Shown here in pieces: positions 35,603 to 43,193 of a stretch of 55,149 nucleotides of DNA. The notes under the pieces were generated by a model. That model was not told where the DNA came from, ran no database searches, and saw only the letters and a program-made list of their open reading frames with translations. This stretch comes from Candidatus Binataceae bacterium. GTDB taxonomy: Bacteria > Desulfobacterota > Binatia > Binatales > Binataceae. Both the position numbers and the translations under genes were made by a program. Numbering within the stretch: position 1 is the stretch's first letter; each line of letters opens with the position of its first letter. Location of the stretch: positions 1 through 55,149 of the forward strand of contig JADMIL010000015.1 in the NCBI GenBank assembly GCA_015478645.1. The letters are read 5' to 3'.

Positions 35603-36967
35603 ATGAAACTGGTCGAAAGAATCTCCTCCCAGACGGCGCAATCCGCGCAACCCGCTGCGCGCACCACCCTGATCGGCAGCACGCAGCGGCGCCCGCGCGA
35701 CACGATGGCCGACGGCTTCCAGCAACTCAAGTTGGCGGTCCACAACCGGCTGTTCGAATCGCTCGACGTTTCGCGGCTGGAAAGCCTCGAACAGAACATG
35801 GCGTCGGCCAAGGTGACCCAGGCGATCACGGAGATCCTCGACGAAGAGGGGCGCCTGCTGACCGACGCCGATCGCACCCGCCTGGTCGAGGAAATCAAAA
35901 ACGAGCTGCTCGGCCTTGGACCACTCGAGCCGCTGCTGTGGGACGACGACGTGAGCGATATCCTGGTCAACGGCCCCAACCAGGTTTACGTCGAACGCCA
36001 GGGCAAACTCTATCTGACCGACGTGCGCTTCAACGACAACCAGCATCTGATGCTGATTATCGATCGAATCGTCTCCCAGGTCGGCCGCCGCGTCGACGAA
36101 TCCTCGCCGATGGTCGATGCGCGCTTGGCCGACGGTTCGCGTATCAACGCGATTATTCCGCCGCTCGCCCTCGACGGGCCGTCGCTCTCGATCCGGCGTT
36201 TCGGCAAAAAGCGCTTCCTGATCGACGACCTGGTCGACAAGGAGACCCTGACCGCCGACATGGTCGAGTTCATCCAGGCGATCGTCAAGGCGCGCCTGAA
36301 TATGCTGGTCTGCGGCGGCACCGGCTCGGGCAAAACGACGATGCTCAACTGCGTGTCGTCATTCGTGCCGGTCGACGAGCGGATCGTGACGATCGAGGAT
36401 TCCGCCGAGCTGTTGCTCCAGCAGCCGCACGTCGTGCGCCTCGAGACCCGCCCGCCCAACGTCGAAGGCAAGGGCGAGGTCACCCAGCGCGAGCTGGTCA
36501 AGAACTGCCTGCGAATGCGCCCCGACCGGATTATCGTCGGCGAGGTCCGTGGCGGTGAAGTTTTTGACATGCTGCAGGCGATGTCGACCGGCCATGACGG
36601 TTCCATCTGTACGGTCCATGCGAATACGCCGCGCGACGCGATCCAGCGGCTCGAGATGATGATGCTGCTGTCGGGCGCCTCGATTCCGCAGCGCGCGATG
36701 CGCCAGCAAATCGCCTCCGCCCTCAATATCATCGTCCACGTCAGCCGCCTGTCCGACGGTACCCGCAAACTGATGAAGATCTCCGAGATCACCGGGATGG
36801 AAGGCGACATGGTCATGATGCAGGACCTGTTCGAGTTCAAGCGCACCGGGATAGGGCAGGGTGGCAAGGTGCTCGGTCAGTTTCGCCCTACCGGAGTCCG
36901 TTCGATGTACACGGATCGTGTGGCGGCCGCCGGCTACCGCATCGAATTGCAGCCGAATGTGAGGTGA
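35603..36967 (+). CDS. cpaF: Tad pilus secretion ATPase CpaF (TadA)
   Basis: A 454-residue GSPII_E-type hexameric ATPase powering pilus extension. N-terminal helical domain (about 30-150, [24 protein letters not shown]), then [26 protein letters not shown], Walker [10 protein letters not shown] at about 238, the Asp-box [13 protein letters not shown], Walker B-like [14 protein letters not shown], and the His-box [22 protein letters not shown]. All motifs are intact. The gene follows cpaE by 11 bases. Confidence 0.96.
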   Translation: MKLVERISSQTAQSAQPAARTTLIGSTQRRPRDTMADGFQQLKLAVHNRLFESLDVSRLESLEQNMASAKVTQAITEILDEEGRLLTDADRTRLVEEIKNELLGLGPLEPLLWDDDVSDILVNGPNQVYVERQGKLYLTDVRFNDNQHLMLIIDRIVSQVGRRVDESSPMVDARLADGSRINAIIPPLALDGPSLSIRRFGKKRFLIDDLVDKETLTADMVEFIQAIVKARLNMLVCGGTGSGKTTMLNCVSSFVPVDERIVTIEDSAELLLQQPHVVRLETRPPNVEGKGEVTQRELVKNCLRMRPDRIIVGEVRGGEVFDMLQAMSTGHDGSICTVHANTPRDAIQRLEMMMLLSGASIPQRAMRQQIASALNIIVHVSRLSDGTRKLMKISEITGMEGDMVMMQDLFEFKRTGIGQGGKVLGQFRPTGVRSMYTDRVAAAGYRIELQPNVR

Positions 36968-36971
36968 AGTA

Positions 36972-37922
36972 ATGGATTTTTTCCTCGCAACCGGGGTCTT
37001 CGCCCTGGTCTTCATCGGCTTTCTCGTCGTGCTGACAATGCGCGGTGGCGAGGTCGACCAGAAGCAGAATCTGCTGCGCCGGATGGCGCGGCCCGAAGAC
37101 GACCTCGATATCGACATCACGCGCAAGACCCGCGTGCGCGAGCAGGGCCAGTTGCTCGCGGTGCTCTGGAAGCTCAACCTGCTGCGCAATCTCGAAGAGA
37201 ACATGTGGCAGGCCGGCATCTATATGCGGGTCTCGGAGATGCTGCTGGTGATCGTGCTGATGTTCCTGGCCGGACTCTTTCTCGGCCAGGCGATCTGGCA
37301 CGACTCGCTATTTGCGGCGGCGGCAGGCGTCGGCTTCGCCTTCCTGCCGATCGTCTATATCCGCTTTCGCCGCGTGCGGCGGATGAAGGCTTTTGGACAA
37401 CAGTTGCCCTTCGCCCTCGATCTGATGAAGTCGTCGCTCGAAGCCGGCCATTCGCTCAATCGCGGGATGCAGGTGGTGGTGCAGGAATTCGCCGATCCGC
37501 TGGGCAGCGAATTCCGCACCGTGCTCGAGCAGACCCGGATCGGGCTGCCGCTGCCGCGCGCGCTCGAGGACATGCTCAAGCGCGTGCCCGAAGACGACTT
37601 GCGGCTGCTGGTGATCGCGGTCAAGGTGCAGAATGACGTCGGTTCAAGCCTGGCGAAAATTATCGGGCGGCTCGCCGAAATCGTCCGTACGCGCCAGCGC
37701 CTGCGCTTGCAGATCCGCGCCCTCACGGCTCAGTCGCGGATGGGCGGCTCGATCGTCGCCCTGCTGCCGATCATCGTGCTCGGCGCATTCAGCCTGGTGC
37801 AGCCTGGCTATGCGGGAGTTCTGTTTTACGATCCGACCGGACTTAAAATTCTCAAGGCCGCAATCGTAATGGACCTGCTGGCATTCATCACGATTCGCCG
37901 GCTGCTCAAGCTCAAGTATTAA
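36972..37922 (+). CDS. tadB: Tad inner-membrane platform protein TadB
   Basis: A 316-residue membrane protein of the type II secretion F superfamily. Helices lie near residues 2-22, about 88-135 and 255-315. The cytoplasmic T2SSF domain (about 145-255) shows LPFALDLMKSSLEAGHSLNRGMQVVVQEF and LEDMLKRVPEDDLRLLVIAVKVQNDVGSSLAKI, diagnostic of TadB. With TadC it forms the platform driven by CpaF. The start lies four bases after the cpaF stop. Confidence 0.94.
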   Translation: MDFFLATGVFALVFIGFLVVLTMRGGEVDQKQNLLRRMARPEDDLDIDITRKTRVREQGQLLAVLWKLNLLRNLEENMWQAGIYMRVSEMLLVIVLMFLAGLFLGQAIWHDSLFAAAAGVGFAFLPIVYIRFRRVRRMKAFGQQLPFALDLMKSSLEAGHSLNRGMQVVVQEFADPLGSEFRTVLEQTRIGLPLPRALEDMLKRVPEDDLRLLVIAVKVQNDVGSSLAKIIGRLAEIVRTRQRLRLQIRALTAQSRMGGSIVALLPIIVLGAFSLVQPGYAGVLFYDPTGLKILKAAIVMDLLAFITIRRLLKLKY

Positions 37923-37947
37923 AGGCTTGCGGGGGGGAGTTCGCGCC

Positions 37948-38886
37948 ATGTCATCGACCCTGTTTATCGCCGTTAGCGTCTTCTGCCTGCTCGGCGCCGG
38001 CGGGATGGCGATCTACGTCGCACTCTACGGTAGCCATCGCGTGCTCGAGGAGCGGTTTGCCGATCTCGCGATCAAGATGCGCGCGTCGCAGGGCGCCTTC
38101 GACGAGGATCAACCGCATGACGAGAGCCTCGGGCGCATGCTCTTCAAATGGGCCTCGGCCCGTGTGCCGGCGCCTAACCTGGATACTCCCTCGGGTGAAA
38201 AACTGAGCGATACGCTCACCCAGGCGGGATTTATCGGTAGCAGTGCGGCCCACGCCTTCCAGGTGTTTCGCGTGATGGCGGCGCTCGCAGTGGCACTGCT
38301 GATGGCGTTCGGTGCGATTTTGCTGGGCAAACCGTTCGGCTCGATAATCCTGTTCGGCATGATCGGGTTGCTGTTCGGGGCCTTTATCCCGACCTACTAT
38401 CTGAAACGCCGCGCGCGCACGCGGCAGCTTGCGATCGCCACGCAGCTCTCGGACGTGCTCGACCTGCTGGTGGTTTGCGTCGAGGCCGGACTGGGACTGT
38501 TCGAGGCGATCAAAGTCGTCGGCACGGAGAGCGAACGGCAGAAGCAGGAGATCGGGCGCGAGCTCTCATTGGTCGCGTCGGAAATTTCGGCTGGCGCGTC
38601 GCTGGGACAGGCGCTGCGTAATCTTGCGGATCGCACCGCGGTCGAAGACATCAAGCCGCTCGCCGCGACCCTGATTCAGAGTGAGCAGCTTGGCGCGCAG
38701 ATCGCGCCCGCCCTGATTGCGAGTTCCGACGCATTGCGCACGCGGCGGCGGCTGCGCGCGGAAGAGGCGGCGCAGAAGACCACGATCAAGATCCTGTTTC
38801 CGCTCGTGCTGTTTGTCCTGCCCGCGATGCTTATGGTGATCGTTGGCCCGGCGGTAATCCAGATTATCAAGACGGTCGCCGGGTAA
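37948..38886 (+). CDS. tadC: Tad inner-membrane platform protein TadC
   Basis: A 312-residue T2SSF-family membrane protein. Helices are near 4-24, 105-150 and 285-310. The core reads ATQLSDVLDLLVVCVEAGLGLFEAIKVV and LVASEISAGASLGQALRNLADRT, typical of TadC. The ATG at 37948 follows a GGGGGGGAG tract; a slightly earlier start in frame is less likely. It is the last gene of the tad operon and is followed by a strong terminator. TadD and the prepilin peptidase would be expected nearby, but are not here. Confidence 0.94.
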   Translation: MSSTLFIAVSVFCLLGAGGMAIYVALYGSHRVLEERFADLAIKMRASQGAFDEDQPHDESLGRMLFKWASARVPAPNLDTPSGEKLSDTLTQAGFIGSSAAHAFQVFRVMAALAVALLMAFGAILLGKPFGSIILFGMIGLLFGAFIPTYYLKRRARTRQLAIATQLSDVLDLLVVCVEAGLGLFEAIKVVGTESERQKQEIGRELSLVASEISAGASLGQALRNLADRTAVEDIKPLAATLIQSEQLGAQIAPALIASSDALRTRRRLRAEEAAQKTTIKILFPLVLFVLPAMLMVIVGPAVIQIIKTVAG

Positions 38887-38909
38887 GCGTCAACCCACGC
38901 GAAGCTGAC

Positions 38910-38946
38910 GGCGGCGCGGATCGCGAGGTCCGCGCCGCCTTTATTA
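38910..38946 (+). terminator. Rho-independent terminator of the tad operon
   Basis: GGCGGCGCGGA-tcgcgagg-TCCGCGCCGCC is a perfect 11-bp stem followed by TTTATTAT, 23 bases after the tadC stop. Confidence 0.85.
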
Positions 38947-39044
38947 TCCCGCCGCATCGCCGCCGGGCAACGTCGCGCGTGTTGCCGTGCACTCTTGCAC
39001 AACGCCGCGCGGCCGCATCGGATCAATTCACCGTGGATGAAAGA

Positions 39045-39120
39045 TGGCTCCCCGGGCCGGATTCGAACCAGCGACTTGACGGTTAACAGCCGTCCGCTCT
39101 ACCGACTGAGCTACCGGGGA
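39045..39120 (-). tRNA. tRNA-Asn (anticodon GTT)
   Basis: On the minus strand a 76-base cloverleaf can be folded: acceptor TCCCCGG/CCGGGGA, D-arm AGCTCAGTCGGTAGAGC, anticodon arm GGACGGCTGTTAACCGTCA with anticodon GTT, and T-arm with GGTTCGAATCC. The discriminator is G and the CCA end is encoded. It closely resembles E. coli tRNA-Asn. Confidence 0.95.
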
Positions 39121-39187
39121 GCAGGAGAGGACCTGAACCCCTATTTGGTATTCGCCTTGGGCTCAAGAATCAAGATCACGACGCAGG

Positions 39188-39466
39188 TCATCGCGCGTGG
39201 TCGGCGGCGCCGGCCGGCGGTTCGGCCTCACCGGCCATCGCGATCGCATAGCGCACCATCGCGGTCAGCCGCTCGACGCGCGTGAGCAGTTCGTCCTGAT
39301 CGGCGGATGCGGCGTCGCGCAATTCGGCGGCGCTCGCGGCGAGGTTGTCTTTCAGGATTTCGATCGCGCGGGCGAGGCTCGTGCGCTCCGCAGCCTGATC
39401 GCGAGGGCGGCGCGCCGCGCGCCGGCGCTCGAACTGGAATTCGTGCAACTGGATAACTTCGCCCAT
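39188..39466 (-). CDS. Small hypothetical protein, probable coiled coil
   Basis: A 92-residue protein from the ATG at 39466, which has GAGGAA five bases upstream. The N-terminus MGEVIQLHEFQFERRRAARR is strongly basic; residues 30-75 (ILKDNLAASAAELRD and LTRVERLTAMVRY) are likely helical or coiled coil. I recognise no family. It lies downstream of the TrmJ-like gene on the same strand, 130 bases from it. Confidence 0.6.
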   Translation of the reverse strand: MGEVIQLHEFQFERRRAARRPRDQAAERTSLARAIEILKDNLAASAAELRDAASADQDELLTRVERLTAMVRYAIAMAGEAEPPAGAADHAR

Positions 39467-39596
39467 CGGTTCCTCGCCGCGCGCCGTGCGATGCGTCCGC
39501 GTCACTCGATTATGGCGCGGCGCGGCCGGCGCGGCCAGTGCCCGGATCGTCACGATCGCATTGCTGCGCCGCGACCGTCGGCGCAACTCGCGCGCG

Positions 39597-40367
39597 TCAG
39601 CGCAGCTTGCGGCCGGCGGCGCGCTTGGCCGCGAGTGTGGCGTGGCCGCCCTCGGCGAACCAGCGGATTTGGCGCGCCAGGCCGTTGAGGATTTCCAGCT
39701 CGCGCGGATGCAGTCCGGCGCGGCCCATCAGCGCGCGCAGCGTATGCATGATGTGGCCGGGGTTGTCGGCGGGCAAAAATCCAATCTCGACCAGGGCCTC
39801 GGCGAGCCGCAGGTGCATCGCCTCGACCGCCGCCGCATCGGCGAATTCTTCGGTCGGTGCGGGCGCGCCCACCGAATTGCCGGCCGTCATGGCCAACTCG
39901 TACGCGGTGACCATCACGGCCTGCGCGAGATTGAGCGACGGGTAGGCGGGCGCGGCGGGAATTGTGATGAGCCGCTGGCATTGCGTGACTTCATGATTGC
40001 TCAGACCGAAATCCTCGGGCCCGAAGACCAGCGCGACGCGGTTGGCGCCGGCGGCTGCGATCAAGCCCGGGGCGGCGGCGCGCAGCGGGCGGGCCGCGGC
40101 CCGGTACGGGTCGAGGCGGCTGGTGGTGCCGACGGTGAGCGTGCGATCGGCCAGCGCCGCGCCGAGGTCGGCAAAGATGGCGGCGCGGCCGAGTAGGTCG
40201 TCCGCATGCACCGCCATCGCGGCGGCGGCGCGCGGGTCGTAGTCGCGCGGCGCGACCAGGCGTAAATCGGCGAAGCCCATGTTCTTGAGCGCGCGGGCCG
40301 CCGCGCCGACGTTGCCGGAGGCTTTGGGCGAGACGAGCACGAATGCGAAGTTGTCGAGCGGGGTCAT
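39597..40367 (-). CDS. TrmJ-like tRNA 2'-O-methyltransferase (SPOUT family)
   Basis: A 256-residue SPOUT methyltransferase. FVLVSPKASGNVGAAARALKNMGFADLRLV at the N-terminus, LVFGPEDFGLSNHEVTQC in the middle, and IPAAPAYPSLNLAQAVMVTAYEL with the knot-forming NLxxAV motif are typical of TrmJ, which 2'-O-methylates position 32 of tRNAs. A C-terminal helical segment (about 190-256) follows. The ATG at 40367 has GGAAGG upstream; the longer frame adds only Ala/Arg-rich sequence. The specific tRNA target is inferred from length and motif similarity. Confidence 0.88.
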   Translation of the reverse strand: MTPLDNFAFVLVSPKASGNVGAAARALKNMGFADLRLVAPRDYDPRAAAAMAVHADDLLGRAAIFADLGAALADRTLTVGTTSRLDPYRAAARPLRAAAPGLIAAAGANRVALVFGPEDFGLSNHEVTQCQRLITIPAAPAYPSLNLAQAVMVTAYELAMTAGNSVGAPAPTEEFADAAAVEAMHLRLAEALVEIGFLPADNPGHIMHTLRALMGRAGLHPRELEILNGLARQIRWFAEGGHATLAAKRAAGRKLR

Positions 40368-40568
40368 CGGCGCCTTCCGTGGGGGAGACGCGCGCGCTGG
40401 TGCGCACGCCGCTCCAAGCTTAGCGTGCGCGATGCCGCGCAATCGAGCGTCCGCGACGGCCGGAGCGTGGTATTGCGCTGGCGGCCCCGCGCGACCTATG
40501 AGCATGCGCGAAGGTACGCTATCTTGAGCGGCGGCATCCGGGTCCAGGATCGGCGGGCGGGCAATGCG

Positions 40569-41225
40569 ATGCGGATAGTTTCATTCGGCGACGTACACAT
40601 GGCGACGCGCAATCTCGCGCGGATGGACGCGGTGATGCGCGGCACCGACCTGGTTATCGTCTCGGGCGATTTGACCAATTTCGGCGGTCCCGACGACGCC
40701 GCGAAAGTGATCGACGCGGTGCGCCGCGCGTGCGGCCGGGTGCTCGCGCTGCCGGGCAACCTGGATAAGCGCGAGGTCACACCGTGGCTCGAGGCCCAGG
40801 GGATCGCGATCCACGGGCGCGGCGTGGTGATCGAGGGCGTGGCCATCTTCGGCTGTGGCGGATCGAATATCACGCCCTTCAATACTCCGACCGAGCTTAC
40901 CGAAGACGAGATTTACGCGACGCTGATGCGCGGCTACAACGAGGTGCGCGACGTGCGGCCACTGCTGATGGTTTGCCATACGCCGCCGTTCGCGACCCGC
41001 TGCGACCGGATCGCGGGTGGCCGCGCGGTCGGCAGCACGGCGGCGCGCCGCTTTATCGAAGAGATCAAGCCGGAGGTCTGCCTCTCGGGCCATATCCACG
41101 AATCGGCCGCGGTCGACACGATCGGTCCGACGACGATCGTCAACGCCGGGCCGTTCAAGGACGGCGGCTATATAATCGTGCGCGCGGCGGACGGCAAACT
41201 TGAGGCGCGCCTGGAGTTTCTTTGA
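40569..41225 (+). CDS. Metallophosphoesterase
   Basis: A 218-residue calcineurin-like phosphoesterase. All five metal-binding blocks are visible: SFGDVH, VSGDLTN, LPGNLDK, CHTPPF and SGHIHES. The GNH(E/D) block has Leu in place of the His (GNLDK), as in some YfcE/MJ0912-like members. It lacks a signal peptide. The start at 40569 precedes the conserved MRIVSFGDVH; codons upstream look non-coding. The substrate is unknown; a small ORF follows one base after the stop. Confidence 0.87.
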   Translation: MRIVSFGDVHMATRNLARMDAVMRGTDLVIVSGDLTNFGGPDDAAKVIDAVRRACGRVLALPGNLDKREVTPWLEAQGIAIHGRGVVIEGVAIFGCGGSNITPFNTPTELTEDEIYATLMRGYNEVRDVRPLLMVCHTPPFATRCDRIAGGRAVGSTAARRFIEEIKPEVCLSGHIHESAAVDTIGPTTIVNAGPFKDGGYIIVRAADGKLEARLEFL

Positions 41226-41226
41226 C

Positions 41227-41376
41227 GTGCCGCGGAGGTCGCGCACGGCGCAGTCGCTCGGCGTCTATGCCGGCAAGCTGATCAACGGCTGGCCGCTGGT
41301 GATCCGCAGTATCGGTCCGCTGCTCAGGCGCTTTGTGCTGGAACGGATCGGGCCGGGGCGCGGCGACCGGCATTGA
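41227..41376 (+). CDS. Possible 49-residue basic protein
   Basis: A GTG-initiated short frame starting one base after the metallophosphoesterase stop. The product has a basic N-terminus, a central amphipathic or weakly hydrophobic stretch (AGKLINGWPLVIRSIGPLL) and a basic C-terminus. Position and spacing suggest translational coupling; there is no family match I recognise, and the frame is short enough to be chance. Confidence 0.4.
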   Translation: MPRRSRTAQSLGVYAGKLINGWPLVIRSIGPLLRRFVLERIGPGRGDRH

Positions 41377-41476
41377 GGCGCGGCACCGCGGGTTGCGCAC
41401 GAACGGGGGCGATTCGATTGGACGGAAACGAACTGGTGGAGCGGCGCGATTGGATGAAACGGGAGCAACGCGACAG

Positions 41477-42370
41477 ATGAGTCCAGTGAGCGGCGTGCGC
41501 ATGCGCTTCGATCACGTCTCGATCGCGGTGGCATCGATCGATCGCGGCGTGGCATTCTTCGAGCGCTACTTCCCAACCCGTCCGCGCCATGCGAGGGAGC
41601 TGAGCGAGCAGGCCCAGGGCGGCTTCCAGTGGCAGGATATTTACCTCGGCGGCACGGCGCTCGAATTTATCGAGGAGTTGCCCGGCCGCGAGAGCTTTAT
41701 CACGCGGTTTATCGCGCGCCACGGCGAGGGGCTGCATCATTTGTCATACGAGGTCGATCGGATCGATCCGATGATCGCGGCGCTCAAGGCCGACGGCGTG
41801 CGGGTGGCCGACGAGCATACCTTTCCCGACGGTCAGAAGACCTGCTTCATTTCGCCGCGCGCCGCCTTTGGCGTGCTGATCCAGTTGTGGCAGCCGATCG
41901 ATTACGATGCGCCCACGCCGCGGCCTGCCGACGACGGCCGCGCGCGCTTCGACCACGTCGCGATCGCGGTGCGCGAGATCGGGCCGGCGATGGAATTCTT
42001 CCGGCGCTATTTTCCGGCCGAGGTGGTGAACTACCCGATGCGCAGCTCGTCGCAGGGCAACTTCGTGCTCGCCCATCTGGACGTGGCCGGCTTCAAGCTG
42101 GAATTTTTGCAGAGCCCGGGGCCCAATCTCGAGGACGACTTCGTGCGGCGCTTTGTCGACCGCTACGGCGAGGGGATGCATCACGTGACGATTGATGTGC
42201 GCGACTTCGAGGCGATTGCCGGCCGTCTCAAGGCCGACGGCGTGCGGCTGGTCGGGCTCGAGACCAACTGGCGCGGCGAGCGCCAGTTCTTTATTTCACC
42301 GCAATCCGCGATGGGCACGCTGGTGCAGGTCTGGGACGGCCTGGGCGGTCCCGCGGCGGGCCGCGAGTAG
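41477..42370 (+). CDS. Two-domain VOC family protein
   Basis: About 297 residues with two methylmalonyl-CoA-epimerase-like VOC halves. Half 1 has MRFDHVSIAVASIDRGVAFFERYF, GEGLHHLSYEVD and FGVLIQLWQ; half 2 has ARFDHVAIAVREIGPAMEFFRRYF, GEGMHHVTIDV and MGTLVQVWD. In each half the His, the second His and a C-terminal Gln or similar give a metal-site-like pattern, but the usual Glu at the end is Gln. Tandem VOC proteins can be dioxygenases or epimerases; function is open. ATG at 41477 preferred; ATG at 41501 is possible. Confidence 0.82.
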   Translation: MSPVSGVRMRFDHVSIAVASIDRGVAFFERYFPTRPRHARELSEQAQGGFQWQDIYLGGTALEFIEELPGRESFITRFIARHGEGLHHLSYEVDRIDPMIAALKADGVRVADEHTFPDGQKTCFISPRAAFGVLIQLWQPIDYDAPTPRPADDGRARFDHVAIAVREIGPAMEFFRRYFPAEVVNYPMRSSSQGNFVLAHLDVAGFKLEFLQSPGPNLEDDFVRRFVDRYGEGMHHVTIDVRDFEAIAGRLKADGVRLVGLETNWRGERQFFISPQSAMGTLVQVWDGLGGPAAGRE

Positions 42371-42380
42371 GGCGCGCGCG

Positions 42381-43103
42381 ATGTTGCGGGCAGTCTTCTT
42401 CGACGCGGCGGGCACGCTGTTCGATCCGCGCGAGCCGATCGGCGAGAGCTATGCGCGGGTGGCGCGGGGCTTTGGCGTCGAGACCAGCGCGGCGGCGGTC
42501 AGCGCGGCCTTTCGGCGGGCCTTCGCCGAGACGCCGGGGCTGGCCTTCGGTCCGGGCTATCGCGGCGCCGAATTGCGCCGGATGGAGCGCGAATGGTGGC
42601 GCGGCGTGGTCCGTGCGAGTTTCGCCGGGCTGGGCGAGTTCACCGACTTCGACGCCTACTTCGAGGCGCTTTTCGATTATTTCGCCGATCCCGCCAACTG
42701 GCAGGCCGACCCGGAGGCCGCGCCGACGCTGGCCCGGCTCAAGCAGGCCGGCTACGCGCTGGGCGTCATCTCGAATTTCGACTACCGCGTCCGCGGGATT
42801 CTCGACGGCCTCGGGCTCGGTCCATACTTCGACAGCGTGACGATCTCGTCGGAGGCCGGATGGGCCAAGCCGGCGCGGGAGATTTTTCGTACGGCGCTTG
42901 AGCGCCAGGGCGTCGCGGCGGGTGAGGCGCTGCACGTCGGCGACTCGCTCCATCTGGATATCGCGGGGGCCGAAGCGGCCGGTATCGCGGCGATCCTGAT
43001 CGATCGCGAAGCGCCGGCGCGGCTCACGATCTGCGGGCGCACGGCGCACGCCGCGGCGCTCGGCGCGGTGGTCGAAGCGGCGCGCGCAATCCCGTTCCCT
43101 TGA
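42381..43103 (+). CDS. HAD-IA family hydrolase (HDHD3/REG-2-like)
   Basis: A 240-residue HAD protein: motif I FFDAAGTLFD (nucleophile Asp, Ala in the DxD second-metal position), motif II GVISNFDYRV, motif III Lys in GWAKPAREIF, motif IV HVGDSLHLDIAGAEAAG. Motif I of this kind (DAAGTL) is typical for the HDHD3-like branch. The start lies 10 bases after the VOC gene stop, so the two are probably co-transcribed. The substrate is unknown. Confidence 0.88.
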   Translation: MLRAVFFDAAGTLFDPREPIGESYARVARGFGVETSAAAVSAAFRRAFAETPGLAFGPGYRGAELRRMEREWWRGVVRASFAGLGEFTDFDAYFEALFDYFADPANWQADPEAAPTLARLKQAGYALGVISNFDYRVRGILDGLGLGPYFDSVTISSEAGWAKPAREIFRTALERQGVAAGEALHVGDSLHLDIAGAEAAGIAAILIDREAPARLTICGRTAHAAALGAVVEAARAIPFP

Positions 43104-43193
43104 CCGCGGATGGTCGGTTATCCTTAACTGGCGGCGCTTTCGGGGAATGGTGCCGGGCGAAATTCCGCGGCGCGCGAACAGGGGACACCGTTT

